The position numbers were made by a program, and so were the translations under genes. 15,020 bases of DNA from Mageeibacillus sp. UBA3708 (GTDB taxonomy: Bacteria; Bacillota; Clostridia; Saccharofermentanales; Saccharofermentanaceae), in the NCBI GenBank assembly GCA_002371375.1, contig DFIB01000022.1, positions 1 to 15,020 on the forward strand, read 5' to 3'. Position 1 is the first letter of the stretch. Each line of letters opens with the position of its first letter. Shown piece after piece: positions 1-6,887 of this stretch. Under the pieces are notes generated by a model. The model had not been told where the DNA came from and ran no database searches. It saw only the letters and a program-made list of their open reading frames with translations.

Positions 1-49
1 TTTCAAGATCCGCGCCTTTTGCGAGGTTGTTCTCGCGAAGTGCTTGAAT

Positions 50-78
50 ATATTATCAAGCGCTCCCCATAAAGTCAA
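50..78 (-). promoter_or_regulatory. Strong sigma-A promoter reading left, out of the window
   Basis: On the minus strand TTGACT (78-73) is followed by a 17-base spacer and TAATAT (55-50), with a TG one base before the -10 (extended -10). A/T-rich tracts lie upstream of the -35 (about 85-120) and could act as an UP element. Transcription would start near position 43 and leave the window. No ribosome binding site or start codon follows in the 43 visible bases; instead there is a small GCGAG/CTCGC hairpin and a final TTGAAA. That would suit a stable RNA or rRNA operon leader better than an mRNA, but the product lies outside the window. Confidence 0.6.
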
Positions 79-192
79 GCGGTTTTTGAGCCGATTTTCA
101 GAAATTTTTCCATTTATTATAATTTACATCCACGAAATAATTCTGATACCTTTCTGTTATCTATCTGACAAATTAACTTAACCTGTCATTAA

Positions 193-221
193 TTGATTCG
201 GATGTGCCTGAATCGTAGAAT
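193..221 (+). promoter_or_regulatory. Sigma-A promoter for the small orphan gene
   Basis: TTGATT (193-198), a 17-base spacer and TAGAAT (216-221) predict a start near 228, about 44 bases before the gene at 272. A weaker second candidate, TTTTCA-17-TATAAT, lies at 95-123. Just upstream of the -35 there is a TGACA (166-170) / TGTCA (184-188) inverted repeat that might be an operator, though 5-base arms are weak evidence. Confidence 0.6.
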
Positions 222-229
222 ATATACAG

Positions 230-255
230 GATAGTCTTGGGGGACAAGGCCTATC
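230..255 (+). other. 5' leader hairpin next to the ribosome binding site
   Basis: GATAG (230-234) pairs with CTATC (251-255), and inside it CTTG (236-239) pairs with CAAG (245-248) around a GGGGA loop. The hairpin begins at the predicted transcript start and ends just before the AAAGGAG ribosome binding site (258-264). It could protect the 5' end of the mRNA or tune translation. The base pairing is seen directly; the role is inferred. Confidence 0.5.
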
Positions 256-271
256 AGAAAGGAGTCATATT

Positions 272-547
272 ATGTGCAATGTATCTGAGAAGATAAATGA
301 ACTTAATCTTGATGAATTGATATCAATAAGCGGGGAGGACAATGAGGTATTCCCTTACCTCTGGTCACTCGCAGAGGAGAAGAATTGCATCTATGCAGAC
401 GGCAGCATCGATACCGGTGCGCTGAGCATCAGAATAACAAGAGATGAGATGACGACGCTGGCAGAACTGGGAAGGGAATACTATCCGAATACTGACGGAA
501 GTATGATCGGCAAACCGGCGTTCGGGCATCTGGAGCCTGTCGCCTGA
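272..547 (+). CDS. Small acidic orphan protein, 91 aa
   Basis: I do not recognise this protein. It is 91 residues, acidic, with no membrane segment or signal peptide, and its only cysteine is Cys2. It reads as soluble and cytoplasmic, with two probable helical stretches (about residues 4-18 and 56-70) around a central part containing a short acidic patch. Support for it being real is good: a near-consensus promoter at 193-221, an AAAGGAG ribosome binding site about seven bases before the ATG, and a terminator directly after the stop. It is therefore a single-gene transcription unit. The neighbouring Nudix gene points the other way and gives no clue to function. Confidence 0.75.
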   Translation: MCNVSEKINELNLDELISISGEDNEVFPYLWSLAEEKNCIYADGSIDTGALSIRITRDEMTTLAELGREYYPNTDGSMIGKPAFGHLEPVA

Positions 548-576
548 CATCTTATCTGCCTTGAACAGATCAACAA

Positions 577-612
577 GGCCGCCATACGGAGTGATCCGCG
601 GCGGTCTTTATT
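577..612 (+). terminator. Intrinsic terminator of the small orphan gene
   Basis: GGCCGCC (577-583) pairs with GGCGGTC (600-606, one G-U pair), and CGGA/TCCG extends the stem inside. A T-rich tail follows at 607-611. It lies 29 bases after the stop of the 91-aa gene. On the minus strand the tail is only TTGTTG, so it would end the Nudix transcript poorly. Confidence 0.7.
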
Positions 613-622
613 ATGTCTGGCA

Positions 623-1111
623 TTAATAACAATTCTTCTCACATCCGGCAAGTGTGTCGCCTCTGTATTCCAGCTTCAGCGAGAAAAACCTTTCCCCTTC
701 CTCTTTATACAGGCAGTCGAACATCACCTTATCCCCTTCCCAAACGGGAAGACCGTATATGTCAGCTGACGGTATCCACATCAGTTCACCCTCATCACAG
801 TTCCCGGGAACAACATCACGCATCCCCTTATATTCGGCAGTAAAAACATGCATATACTCAACGCCGTATCTGTCCGACACAAACGTAACCAATCCCCGGT
901 ACTTAAAACAGCTCAGCTCGTCACTTCGTATCCCCGTCTCCTCCAATATCTCACGGCGGCAGCATTCTTCAGGACTCTCACCCTTCTCAAAGTGACCGCC
1001 TACCCCCAGATACTTGCCCGCATTCGGATTACTGTCCGAACGCTTGTGAATAAAGAGGATATCATCCCCCCGGCTGATATAACAAAGCGTAGTGAGTTCA
1101 GCTTCAGGCAT
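623..1111 (-). CDS. Nudix hydrolase (MutT/8-oxo-dGTPase type)
   Basis: This is a 162-residue Nudix hydrolase, a family that cleaves nucleoside diphosphates linked to another group. The full Nudix box is present: Gly39, Glu45, Arg53, Glu54, Glu57, Glu58, Gly60, matching the GX5EX7REUXEEXGU signature, with the last glutamates expected to bind Mg2+. The annotation style for such proteins is 8-oxo-dGTP diphosphatase, but the substrate cannot be read from sequence. I place the start at the ATG at 1111. A TTG four codons upstream (1123) is possible, but the purine-rich GAAGG then abuts it directly. The ATG overlaps the stop of the HD gene by 8 bases, so the two are probably translationally coupled and expressed from the HD gene promoter. 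Confidence 0.85.
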   Translation of the reverse strand: MPEAELTTLCYISRGDDILFIHKRSDSNPNAGKYLGVGGHFEKGESPEECCRREILEETGIRSDELSCFKYRGLVTFVSDRYGVEYMHVFTAEYKGMRDVVPGNCDEGELMWIPSADIYGLPVWEGDKVMFDCLYKEEGERFFSLKLEYRGDTLAGCEKNCY

Positions 1112-1703
1112 TATCAGAAGCAACCTTCACTTCGGAAGGAGCCTGTCTGTTCATTGACAGGAACATCTGGCGGTCGGAATTGACCTTATTGATAAGATAA
1201 TCGGAAGCATCGAGCTTAAATGTCTCAAAAAGAGCGCACCACTTATCGGCAATACAGACGATCAGGCTCTCGCGGTGCTTCGGCGGTATGAGCGTAAGCG
1301 GGAACATATGCTTCCTTATAATGTCCTGCTCTGTCGTATTCATCTCGAAATCCCTCACGGCATTCTCCATTGCCTTCCTCGGATGGGTAAAGCCGTGGAT
1401 CCTTCTGCCCGGGACTTCTTTATCGTGCCAGTCATAAAGGAAATAATCGTGGAGCAACGCCCCCCTCACGAGGCTGTCCCTGTCGACCTTTATGCCGAAT
1501 CTGTTCTCAAGGAAATGAGCGATAAGGAGGCTGTACTTGGCAACGGATACACAATGCGAGAACACCGTGGTCGTTCCGTGCTGGATATAAGTCTTCATCG
1601 GTTCGATCGATTCAGAGAAGATCACATCACTGCCCCTGGTAATCAGTTCCTTCGCCAGGCGGTATTCAGACAGTTGGTTCTTGTTGTTCTGAACTTCTTC
1701 CAT
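1104..1703 (-). CDS. HD-domain hydrolase, 199 aa
   Basis: This protein carries an HD-type metal-dependent phosphohydrolase domain: His50, the His85-Asp86 pair in an LLHD context, and a later Asp in an ADKW context. Such enzymes hydrolyse phosphate esters of nucleotides or related signals; the substrate is not evident. There is no membrane segment. The frame is open back to 1760, but the start is almost certainly the ATG at 1703. AAGGAAG stands about six bases before it, and the minus-strand promoter at 1760-1732 would start transcription near 1725, inside the longer version. The gene is followed, with an 8-base overlap, by a Nudix hydrolase. Two phosphohydrolases of nucleotide-handling families in one operon fit nucleotide house-cleaning or signal turnover, which is inference. 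Confidence 0.8.
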   Translation of the reverse strand: MEEVQNNKNQLSEYRLAKELITRGSDVIFSESIEPMKTYIQHGTTTVFSHCVSVAKYSLLIAHFLENRFGIKVDRDSLVRGALLHDYFLYDWHDKEVPGRRIHGFTHPRKAMENAVRDFEMNTTEQDIIRKHMFPLTLIPPKHRESLIVCIADKWCALFETFKLDASDYLINKVNSDRQMFLSMNRQAPSEVKVASDNA

Positions 1704-1731
1704 CAGCCACTTCCTTGTTGTATTTAAGATG

Positions 1732-1760
1732 AATATATTCTTTTTCAGGGCAAAATTCAA
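1732..1760 (-). promoter_or_regulatory. Promoter for the HD-Nudix operon
   Basis: On the minus strand TTGAAT (1760-1755), a 17-base spacer and TATATT (1737-1732) give a start near 1725 and a leader of about 22 bases to the ATG at 1703. This supports the shorter HD protein. Confidence 0.6.
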
Positions 1761-1778
1761 CCGTAAATGCTATTTATA

Positions 1779-1806
1779 TTGCAAAATACGCGTCCTGAAT
1801 TATAAT
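1779..1806 (+). promoter_or_regulatory. Promoter for the MATE transporter
   Basis: TTGCAA (1779-1784), a 16-base spacer and TATAAT (1801-1806) predict a start near 1813, followed by the AAAGGAGG ribosome binding site. Its -35 is 18 bases from the -35 of the divergent HD-gene promoter, so the two could share a regulator site. Confidence 0.65.
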
Positions 1807-1839
1807 ATGCAAACTGATTACAAACAAAGGAGGATTATC

Positions 1840-3210
1840 ATGGCAAAGGCAGGATCCAAAGACCTTACCAAGGGGAACGAACTGCAGGTCGTTGTCATGT
1901 TTGCAATCCCTCTTTTCCTGAGTAATCTCCTTCAGCAGGCCTATAATCTTACTGATATAACGATCATCGGCAACGCACTCGGTGATGATGCACTCACCGC
2001 AATAGGTACAGTATCCATAATCTCCGACCTCTTCCTGTCACTGATATTCGGAATGAGCAACGGTTTTGCTATAGTGGTCTCCAAGTATTTCGGGATGGGC
2101 AATGAGAAGAAAATGAGGCAGGTAGTTGCCAACACGGCGGTCCTTGCGGTCATCTGGGGAATAATAATAACGGTCGCCGGAACTTTGTGCCTGCGCCCGC
2201 TGATGAGACTTCTTGACACTCCGGACAGCGTATTCGAAGCAGGTTATTCATACGCAATCATCATCCTGGGATTCGTCATATTCTCCTTCACTTACAACAT
2301 TCTCGGAGCACTGCTCAGGTCCATCGGCAACTCGTCTGCGCCCTTCTGGTTCCTCTGCGTATCAGTTGCGGGCAACATTATACTCGATCTGCTCTTTGTG
2401 ACTGTGTGGGGATGGGGGCTTCCCGGCGCTGCCGTTGCCACCATCATTGCCCAGACCATATCAGCCGTCGTATGCCTGATCTACATAAGGTTCAAGGCGC
2501 CGTTACTTCATTTCGGCAGGGAAGATATTAAGCTTGACAGGAACATGCTGTCCGAACTGATATCGGCAGGACTTTCTTTCGCGCTTATGTTCGCGGTCGT
2601 AAACATCGGTACGGTGATCCTGCAGAGAGCGATCAACGGATTGGGTGACACTACAATCGCCGCCCATACAACAGCCCGCAAGATATCATCCCTTTGCATG
2701 ATGACGGTGGGAACCCTCGCCAACTCCATGGCTACATTTACAGGCCAGAACCACGGCGCCGGAAGGCATGACAGGATCAAGACGGCACTCCGCAAGGTTC
2801 TCCTTCTGGACTTCGGCGTCGCCACATTCATGATCATAATTATATATCTGTTCGGCGGGATGTTCACGAAGCTCATATCCGGCTCGTCCAATCCGGAACT
2901 CATCGCGACGGCCACATTCTATCTCAGGTTCGACCTGCCGTTCTATTATGTCCTCGCAATACTTCTGGTTGTAAGATGCACACTTCAGGGATTGGGATCC
3001 AAGATAACGCCGCTCGTGGCAAGCCTTATGGAAATGGCACTCAAAGCCCTGACGGCAGGGATCCTTGTCAAATATCTGGGATATCTTGGAATTGCTATGT
3101 GCGAACCTATTATCTGGACGGTATGCGCAGTCTACATACTGATAGTATTCTTCAAGAATCCTAACATCAGGAAGCTTCGCTCCCAAAAAGCAGCCGGCGG
3201 TTCAGCCTGA
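1840..3210 (+). CDS. MATE family multidrug efflux transporter
   Basis: This is a 456-residue integral membrane protein of the MATE family (NorM/DinF type), which exports drugs or metabolites in exchange for Na+ or H+. The length is usual for the family and about twelve hydrophobic segments are visible. Family hallmarks include the N-terminal segment with PLFLSNLLQQAYNLTD, the mid-protein GNSSAPFW, and the repeat-like NSMATFTGQNHGAG in the second half. The frame is open back to 1729, but the start is the ATG at 1840, which has a perfect AAAGGAGG site (1826-1833) and a promoter at 1779-1806 that would begin downstream of 1729. The gene stands alone, ends at 3210 and meets the convergent glycosyltransferase gene with no gap. 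The substrate is unknown. Confidence 0.92.
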   Translation: MAKAGSKDLTKGNELQVVVMFAIPLFLSNLLQQAYNLTDITIIGNALGDDALTAIGTVSIISDLFLSLIFGMSNGFAIVVSKYFGMGNEKKMRQVVANTAVLAVIWGIIITVAGTLCLRPLMRLLDTPDSVFEAGYSYAIIILGFVIFSFTYNILGALLRSIGNSSAPFWFLCVSVAGNIILDLLFVTVWGWGLPGAAVATIIAQTISAVVCLIYIRFKAPLLHFGREDIKLDRNMLSELISAGLSFALMFAVVNIGTVILQRAINGLGDTTIAAHTTARKISSLCMMTVGTLANSMATFTGQNHGAGRHDRIKTALRKVLLLDFGVATFMIIIIYLFGGMFTKLISGSSNPELIATATFYLRFDLPFYYVLAILLVVRCTLQGLGSKITPLVASLMEMALKALTAGILVKYLGYLGIAMCEPIIWTVCAVYILIVFFKNPNIRKLRSQKAAGGSA

Positions 3211-3951
3211 TTAGAATTTGTACTTCTTCCTGATCCTCAGGTTCCACCAGATCTTCCACGTATCACCGAACATCCTGAAGATGGCGCCGAGGCTTATCCT
3301 GGAGAAAGACCCTTCCCTTACATAATGCACGACAACAGGCATCTCCGCGATCTTCGCCTTCCTGGAATTCGCCAGCGCCAGCTGCTCTATATCGAAAGCA
3401 TAGCTGTTGATCTTCTGCACCTTGCCTATCGCCCTGAGCAGATCGCCCTTGTACAGCTTAATGCCGGTCTGCGTATCCTTGCACTTAAGCCCGAAGAGCA
3501 CCTTCAGCATTATGTAATATCCCCACGATACGAACTTGCGCATAAACGGGTAATTGAGCTGGGAATCCTTATGCATCTTCGAGCCGATAACAACATCCCA
3601 GTCGCCTGTATCGAACTTCTCCACAAATCCCGGAAGAAGACTTGCCGGGAGCTCCAGATCAGCATCTATGAACCCGACGATACTGCCCTTGCTGTTACTT
3701 ATCCCGTGTAGTATCGCACCGCCTTTGCCGCGGTTTACTTCATAGCCGCAGTCCCTGACACCGGGAATGAACAGACAGGCCCGCTCCACCTCTGACGCGG
3801 TATTATCCCTGCTCCCGTCGTTAACGACTATTATCTCATGATTGATATCTGCAGATATCAAAGTATCCGAGATTATCTTGAGATTATTGAAGATGTGATC
3901 TCCCTCGTTATATGCCGGAACTATTATGCTGACAAGTTCGGAATGACTCAT
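3211..3951 (-). CDS. Family 2 glycosyltransferase, polyprenyl-phosphate type
   Basis: This 246-residue GT-A fold glycosyltransferase resembles dolichyl/polyprenyl-phosphate mannosyl- or glucosyltransferases. Visible elements are VPAYNE (11-16), VNDGS (43-47), NRGKGGA (73-79), the metal- and nucleotide-binding Asp96-Ala-Asp98, and a TQTGIKLY stretch typical of the DPM1-like group. There are no long membrane segments at the C-terminus, unlike GtrB-type enzymes, so it is probably a membrane-associated cytoplasmic enzyme. It likely loads a sugar onto a lipid carrier for envelope glycans. It is the last gene of the minus-strand envelope run, two bases after the TPM gene stop. Its ribosome binding site, GGAGGGAGG, lies inside the Gly-Gly-Arg codons of that gene, which suggests coupling. 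Confidence 0.87.
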   Translation of the reverse strand: MSHSELVSIIVPAYNEGDHIFNNLKIISDTLISADINHEIIVVNDGSRDNTASEVERACLFIPGVRDCGYEVNRGKGGAILHGISNSKGSIVGFIDADLELPASLLPGFVEKFDTGDWDVVIGSKMHKDSQLNYPFMRKFVSWGYYIMLKVLFGLKCKDTQTGIKLYKGDLLRAIGKVQKINSYAFDIEQLALANSRKAKIAEMPVVVHYVREGSFSRISLGAIFRMFGDTWKIWWNLRIRKKYKF

Positions 3952-3953
3952 TA

Positions 3954-4853
3954 TCAGAACCTCCCTCCACCGCCGCCGGAGTGACCGCCGCCGCCTCCGC
4001 CGCCACCGCCGGAGTGGCCGCCGCCTCCTCCGCCGCCGCCATGGTAGCCGCCTCCGCCGCCACCGCCGGAAGACTCGGTATGGTAAGTAACAACAACCCT
4101 CTGTCTGAGGAATTTCTCATTGGATTCCGTGCCTGTAGCACCCTCAAGATATTCTTTGTATTTGGGCGCTGCATCGAGCTTGCCCTTGCGCAGGGCAATG
4201 AGACAGATGATAGCGGCAAAGAACAGCGGTATTCCGACACAGACCAGCGTGACATAACCGAATCCGCTGAAGCTGTAGTCGCCGAGTTTGCCGAGAACAT
4301 TTACTATCGCTCCCGAATAATCCCCGTCAGAGAGCTGCTGCTTATATGTCCTGAATATCCTGTCGCACTCACTGTTGCTTACTGCAAAATAAGCTGATCC
4401 GTTAGTGAACAGCCTGAAATATCTCATACCCGGCTCATCTATCTCAAGGTCGATGAGTATGCATATTCCCGAATTGTCGCGGAGTGTATTCTTAGCACAC
4501 TTGTCCTTATAGTAATCAGCCGCAAACTGATTGCAGTCTCCGTCGGAATTCGTGTAGTGCCTGCTTCCCTTGATATCTCCGTTCTTATTCCTTGTGGTAA
4601 CGATAACAACATTGATGTCTTTTGCCTTCTGAAGCTCCTTTGCTGCTGCCTCGAGTTCGGCGATCTCATCCGCAGTGAACGTATTTGCATGGTCATCAAT
4701 GACCACCTTCTTAGCCGGAGGGACAGACATGAAGATATACAGCCCGATGCTCACGAGACAGAGTACGGCGATGGCGATCGTCATTCCCGTCGACATAAGG
4801 GTGAACTCACCCCACATCGACTTCTTAACGGGCTTGTTACTGTTATTGCTCAT
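3954..4853 (-). CDS. TPM-domain membrane protein with poly-Gly tail (YdjH/YgcG-like)
   Basis: This is a 299-residue protein in the order: short polar N-terminus, membrane segment (about 19-43), TPM domain (about 50-175), second membrane segment (about 199-222), cytoplasmic basic region, and a glycine-rich tail with repeated Gly-His-Ser (about 261-299). TPM domains occur in the thylakoid protein TLP18.3 and in bacterial YgcG/YdjH proteins. In Bacillus subtilis YdjH acts with YdjG, YdjI and PspA at the membrane. The start is the ATG at 4853, which overlaps the stop of the upstream zinc-ribbon gene as ATGA; a start at 4901 would lie deep inside that gene. The tail is low-complexity, so its exact length may vary between strains. 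The role is inferred from family and gene order. Confidence 0.85.
   Translation of the reverse strand: MSNNSNKPVKKSMWGEFTLMSTGMTIAIAVLCLVSIGLYIFMSVPPAKKVVIDDHANTFTADEIAELEAAAKELQKAKDINVVIVTTRNKNGDIKGSRHYTNSDGDCNQFAADYYKDKCAKNTLRDNSGICILIDLEIDEPGMRYFRLFTNGSAYFAVSNSECDRIFRTYKQQLSDGDYSGAIVNVLGKLGDYSFSGFGYVTLVCVGIPLFFAAIICLIALRKGKLDAAPKYKEYLEGATGTESNEKFLRQRVVVTYHTESSGGGGGGGYHGGGGGGGGHSGGGGGGGGGHSGGGGGRF
3961..4070 (-). repeat. Low-complexity GGN tract encoding the poly-Gly tail
   Basis: About 110 bases of (CCGCC/CCACC)-type sequence on the plus strand encode Gly runs interrupted by His-Ser, Tyr-His and similar pairs. It is an imperfect tandem repeat, prone to slippage and assembly error. Plus-strand reading frames through it are artefacts of composition. 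Confidence 0.8.
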
Positions 4854-6007
4854 CCTGCCACCCCCGAAAGATATATTCCCAAAGCGAGGCGTACAAAGCA
4901 TGCCAGTATCGACAGAAGCGTCATAAACAGCACAAGTCCTTTGACCCTGCTAATCGGTCTTATGCCGGCGACTTCTCCCGTCTGACCGTTCATCGCGAAA
5001 TAATAATATTTGCCGAGATACTTATAGCTCAAGAACCACACCGGAAGGAGCGCATAGTGTGCTTCCATATGTGTGATCTTACTGTTGTCCTGCTTGATCT
5101 TGACGCTGTCATACTTCTTCGTAAGTTCCTTGAACTTCACTCCCTGATAGCCCTTGATCCTCTTGATGGCTCTTTCCTTCAGAGCTTCCACATTCTGGTC
5201 GTACTTATCGGCGAAAAACCCGGGGATATACTTGTAATCATAAGGGATGAGCTGACTGTAGTTATAGGGCTCGATAGCCTCCATCAGCGCATCGTCGATC
5301 CTCGTCTCACCGTCGAAAGGTATCTTCCTCCACATATACTTACCGCTGTTGGTAACATCATAGTATCTCATCGTGGTGGTGGTCTTGTTGCCGCTGTGCG
5401 AGACTGAATCCTTGCGGCACTCGGAATTGACATCCAGCTGATAGTCAACGTCAAAGAGCCAGAACGGAACATAAAGGCCTGTGATCTTCTCGATATTCTC
5501 CTGTGACACGAACTTGATCGGGGTCCATCTGCCACCCTTACACCACTTGAGGAACGCAGCCTCGGCACTCTCCTTCGAATACTTGAAAGGAATAAGGAAT
5601 CTGGGCTTGAATTCGCCCGTCAGTCTGTCACCGATAAGTGCCGGCGATCCGCAGAACGGGCAGAAGGACGCGCTTGTATTGGCTGATGATACTATCGTTC
5701 CGCCGCAGCTCTTGCATGTGAACTGCATCGAATCCTCGGCATCCTCCTTGAGAGGATTGTCATCTTCCTCGGATGCCTCTGACGGCTCATTCGCATTCTC
5801 CGGAGTCTCAGGTTCCCCTGCAGGTTCAGCCGTGGCCTCGCCGGGAACGTTCTCCTTCTTCACGGGGTCTGCAGTCAGTTCGTCAACAACCGCCTCGAAC
5901 TTTGCAGGATCAAAGCTTCCTCCGCAATATGCGCACTCAAGCTTCCCTGATGAGGGTTCGAACATCAGATTGGCAGAACAATTGGGACATTTTATAGTAT
6001 CAGCCAT
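4850..6007 (-). CDS. Double zinc-ribbon membrane protein (YdjG-like)
   Basis: This 385-residue protein has two Cys4 zinc ribbons: Cys7/10/25/28 at the N-terminus and Cys98/101/116/119. They are joined by a Glu/Pro-rich acidic linker (about 42-93). A long conserved-looking middle domain follows, then one or two C-terminal hydrophobic segments (about 355-382). It matches the TFIIB-type zinc-ribbon proteins that neighbour TPM-domain genes in Bacillota, as B. subtilis YdjG does. That protein helps recruit the SPFH protein YdjI and PspA to the membrane under envelope stress. Here it is followed by the TPM gene with an ATGA overlap, but no PspA or full-length SPFH gene is adjacent. A G-rich AAGGGGG site lies about 13 bases before the ATG, a long spacing. 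It is 64 bases after the CmpB-family gene. Confidence 0.8.
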   Translation of the reverse strand: MADTIKCPNCSANLMFEPSSGKLECAYCGGSFDPAKFEAVVDELTADPVKKENVPGEATAEPAGEPETPENANEPSEASEEDDNPLKEDAEDSMQFTCKSCGGTIVSSANTSASFCPFCGSPALIGDRLTGEFKPRFLIPFKYSKESAEAAFLKWCKGGRWTPIKFVSQENIEKITGLYVPFWLFDVDYQLDVNSECRKDSVSHSGNKTTTTMRYYDVTNSGKYMWRKIPFDGETRIDDALMEAIEPYNYSQLIPYDYKYIPGFFADKYDQNVEALKERAIKRIKGYQGVKFKELTKKYDSVKIKQDNSKITHMEAHYALLPVWFLSYKYLGKYYYFAMNGQTGEVAGIRPISRVKGLVLFMTLLSILACFVRLALGIYLSGVAG

Positions 6008-6071
6008 ATGGTTACACTATCCCCCTTCATATTTATGGACATTCCAACAGAGATTGTATCATTTTATCAGA

Positions 6072-6887
6072 TTATTTTACAGACCGTTCTTTGATCCACT
6101 CAAGGATATCACCGTACTTCCTGTGCTTCATATCAGGGAAAGCTCTGATAATCCTTCCCCTGCCGTAGATCTTGTGTCTGGTGATGTCGTTTCTGAGCCC
6201 GGCAAGCTTCTTCTCCAGTTCCGCTTTGTGTTCTTCCGCCCGTATCTTCCCCTCATCAAGCTTTGCGATCGTCTTAAGTGTGCCGCCGCCTATCATTTCG
6301 CTCATCCCGTCGCTCACTTTAAGGATCGCCTCACGTAGCTGGGACATTCTCTCGAGTTCCTTATTGAATTTGAGAACCGCAAGTGTCGTAAGTATGATAT
6401 CTGCAATGAGCACACCGTACAGAACTGCCAGAATGACACAGCCTGCCGTTACCGGGATATGGTCAACAAATCCGGCAAATAACGGCTGAATTACACGAAG
6501 CACAAAAGCGATCGCCAGTCCCCAGATAATACTGAATGACAAGCAGATATAACCGTTCAGGTTGAATTTCTCCTTACTGTAGTCCCACCATCTCGCATGG
6601 AAGAGCTTGTCCAGCAGGAATCCCGCCACCAGCTCTGCCAACGTTGCAAGGACGATGCCCACACCGAACATTACGAGAGGATTGGAAGTCTCCACGTTCC
6701 TGTCACCGAGCAGCTGCATTACGGTCAGTACAAGTACTACGCCCACGCCGTAGACGGGACATATAGGACCGTTAAGGAAGCCGCGGTTGACAACTTTGCC
6801 CAGCGTTACTGCATGGTAGGCAACCTCAACCACCCAACCTACAAAAGAGTAGATCATGAAGAACCACAGCAGTGAATAAATGCTCAA
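6072..6887 (-). CDS. Putative ABC-transporter permease, CmpB family (PF06541)
   Basis: This is a 271-residue membrane protein with five or six hydrophobic segments in residues 1-175, followed by a charged, probably coiled-coil cytoplasmic tail (about 175-235). The NRGFLNGPICPVYG motif near residue 35 and WWDYS with NLNGYICL near residue 105 are the hallmarks of the family annotated as a putative ABC-transporter type IV/CmpB permease. No experimentally fixed function is known to me, and no ATPase gene is next to it. The start is TTG, which overlaps the GatD-like stop as TTGA. GAGAGGG stands about eight bases upstream and no other in-frame start is better, so translation is probably coupled to the upstream gene. 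It lies in the middle of the envelope run. Confidence 0.82.
   Translation of the reverse strand: MSIYSLLWFFMIYSFVGWVVEVAYHAVTLGKVVNRGFLNGPICPVYGVGVVLVLTVMQLLGDRNVETSNPLVMFGVGIVLATLAELVAGFLLDKLFHARWWDYSKEKFNLNGYICLSFSIIWGLAIAFVLRVIQPLFAGFVDHIPVTAGCVILAVLYGVLIADIILTTLAVLKFNKELERMSQLREAILKVSDGMSEMIGGGTLKTIAKLDEGKIRAEEHKAELEKKLAGLRNDITRHKIYGRGRIIRAFPDMKHRKYGDILEWIKERSVK

Noticed and set aside
1704..1760. Longer HD protein starting at 1760
   Set aside because: The start would coincide with the -35 of the minus-strand promoter, and AAGGAAG is well placed for the ATG at 1703.
1729..1839. Longer MATE protein with 37 extra N-terminal residues
   Set aside because: The promoter at 1779-1806 would start transcription after 1729, the extra residues are not MATE-like, and a perfect ribosome binding site precedes the ATG at 1840.
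3981..4397. Plus-strand Ala/Ser-rich open frame over the Gly tract
   Set aside because: The repeated GCC/TCC codons are the complement of the poly-Gly tail of the TPM protein; there is no independent support.
6008..6071. Promoter or terminator between the CmpB and zinc-ribbon genes
   Set aside because: I saw no pairing with a T-run and no -35/-10 pair at acceptable spacing, so I leave the genes as one probable run without claiming a boundary.
5481..6338. Plus-strand open frame of 285 codons
   Set aside because: It lies antisense to the zinc-ribbon gene and the end of the CmpB gene, shows Ser/Pro-rich composition typical of a shadow frame, and has no ribosome binding site or family motif.
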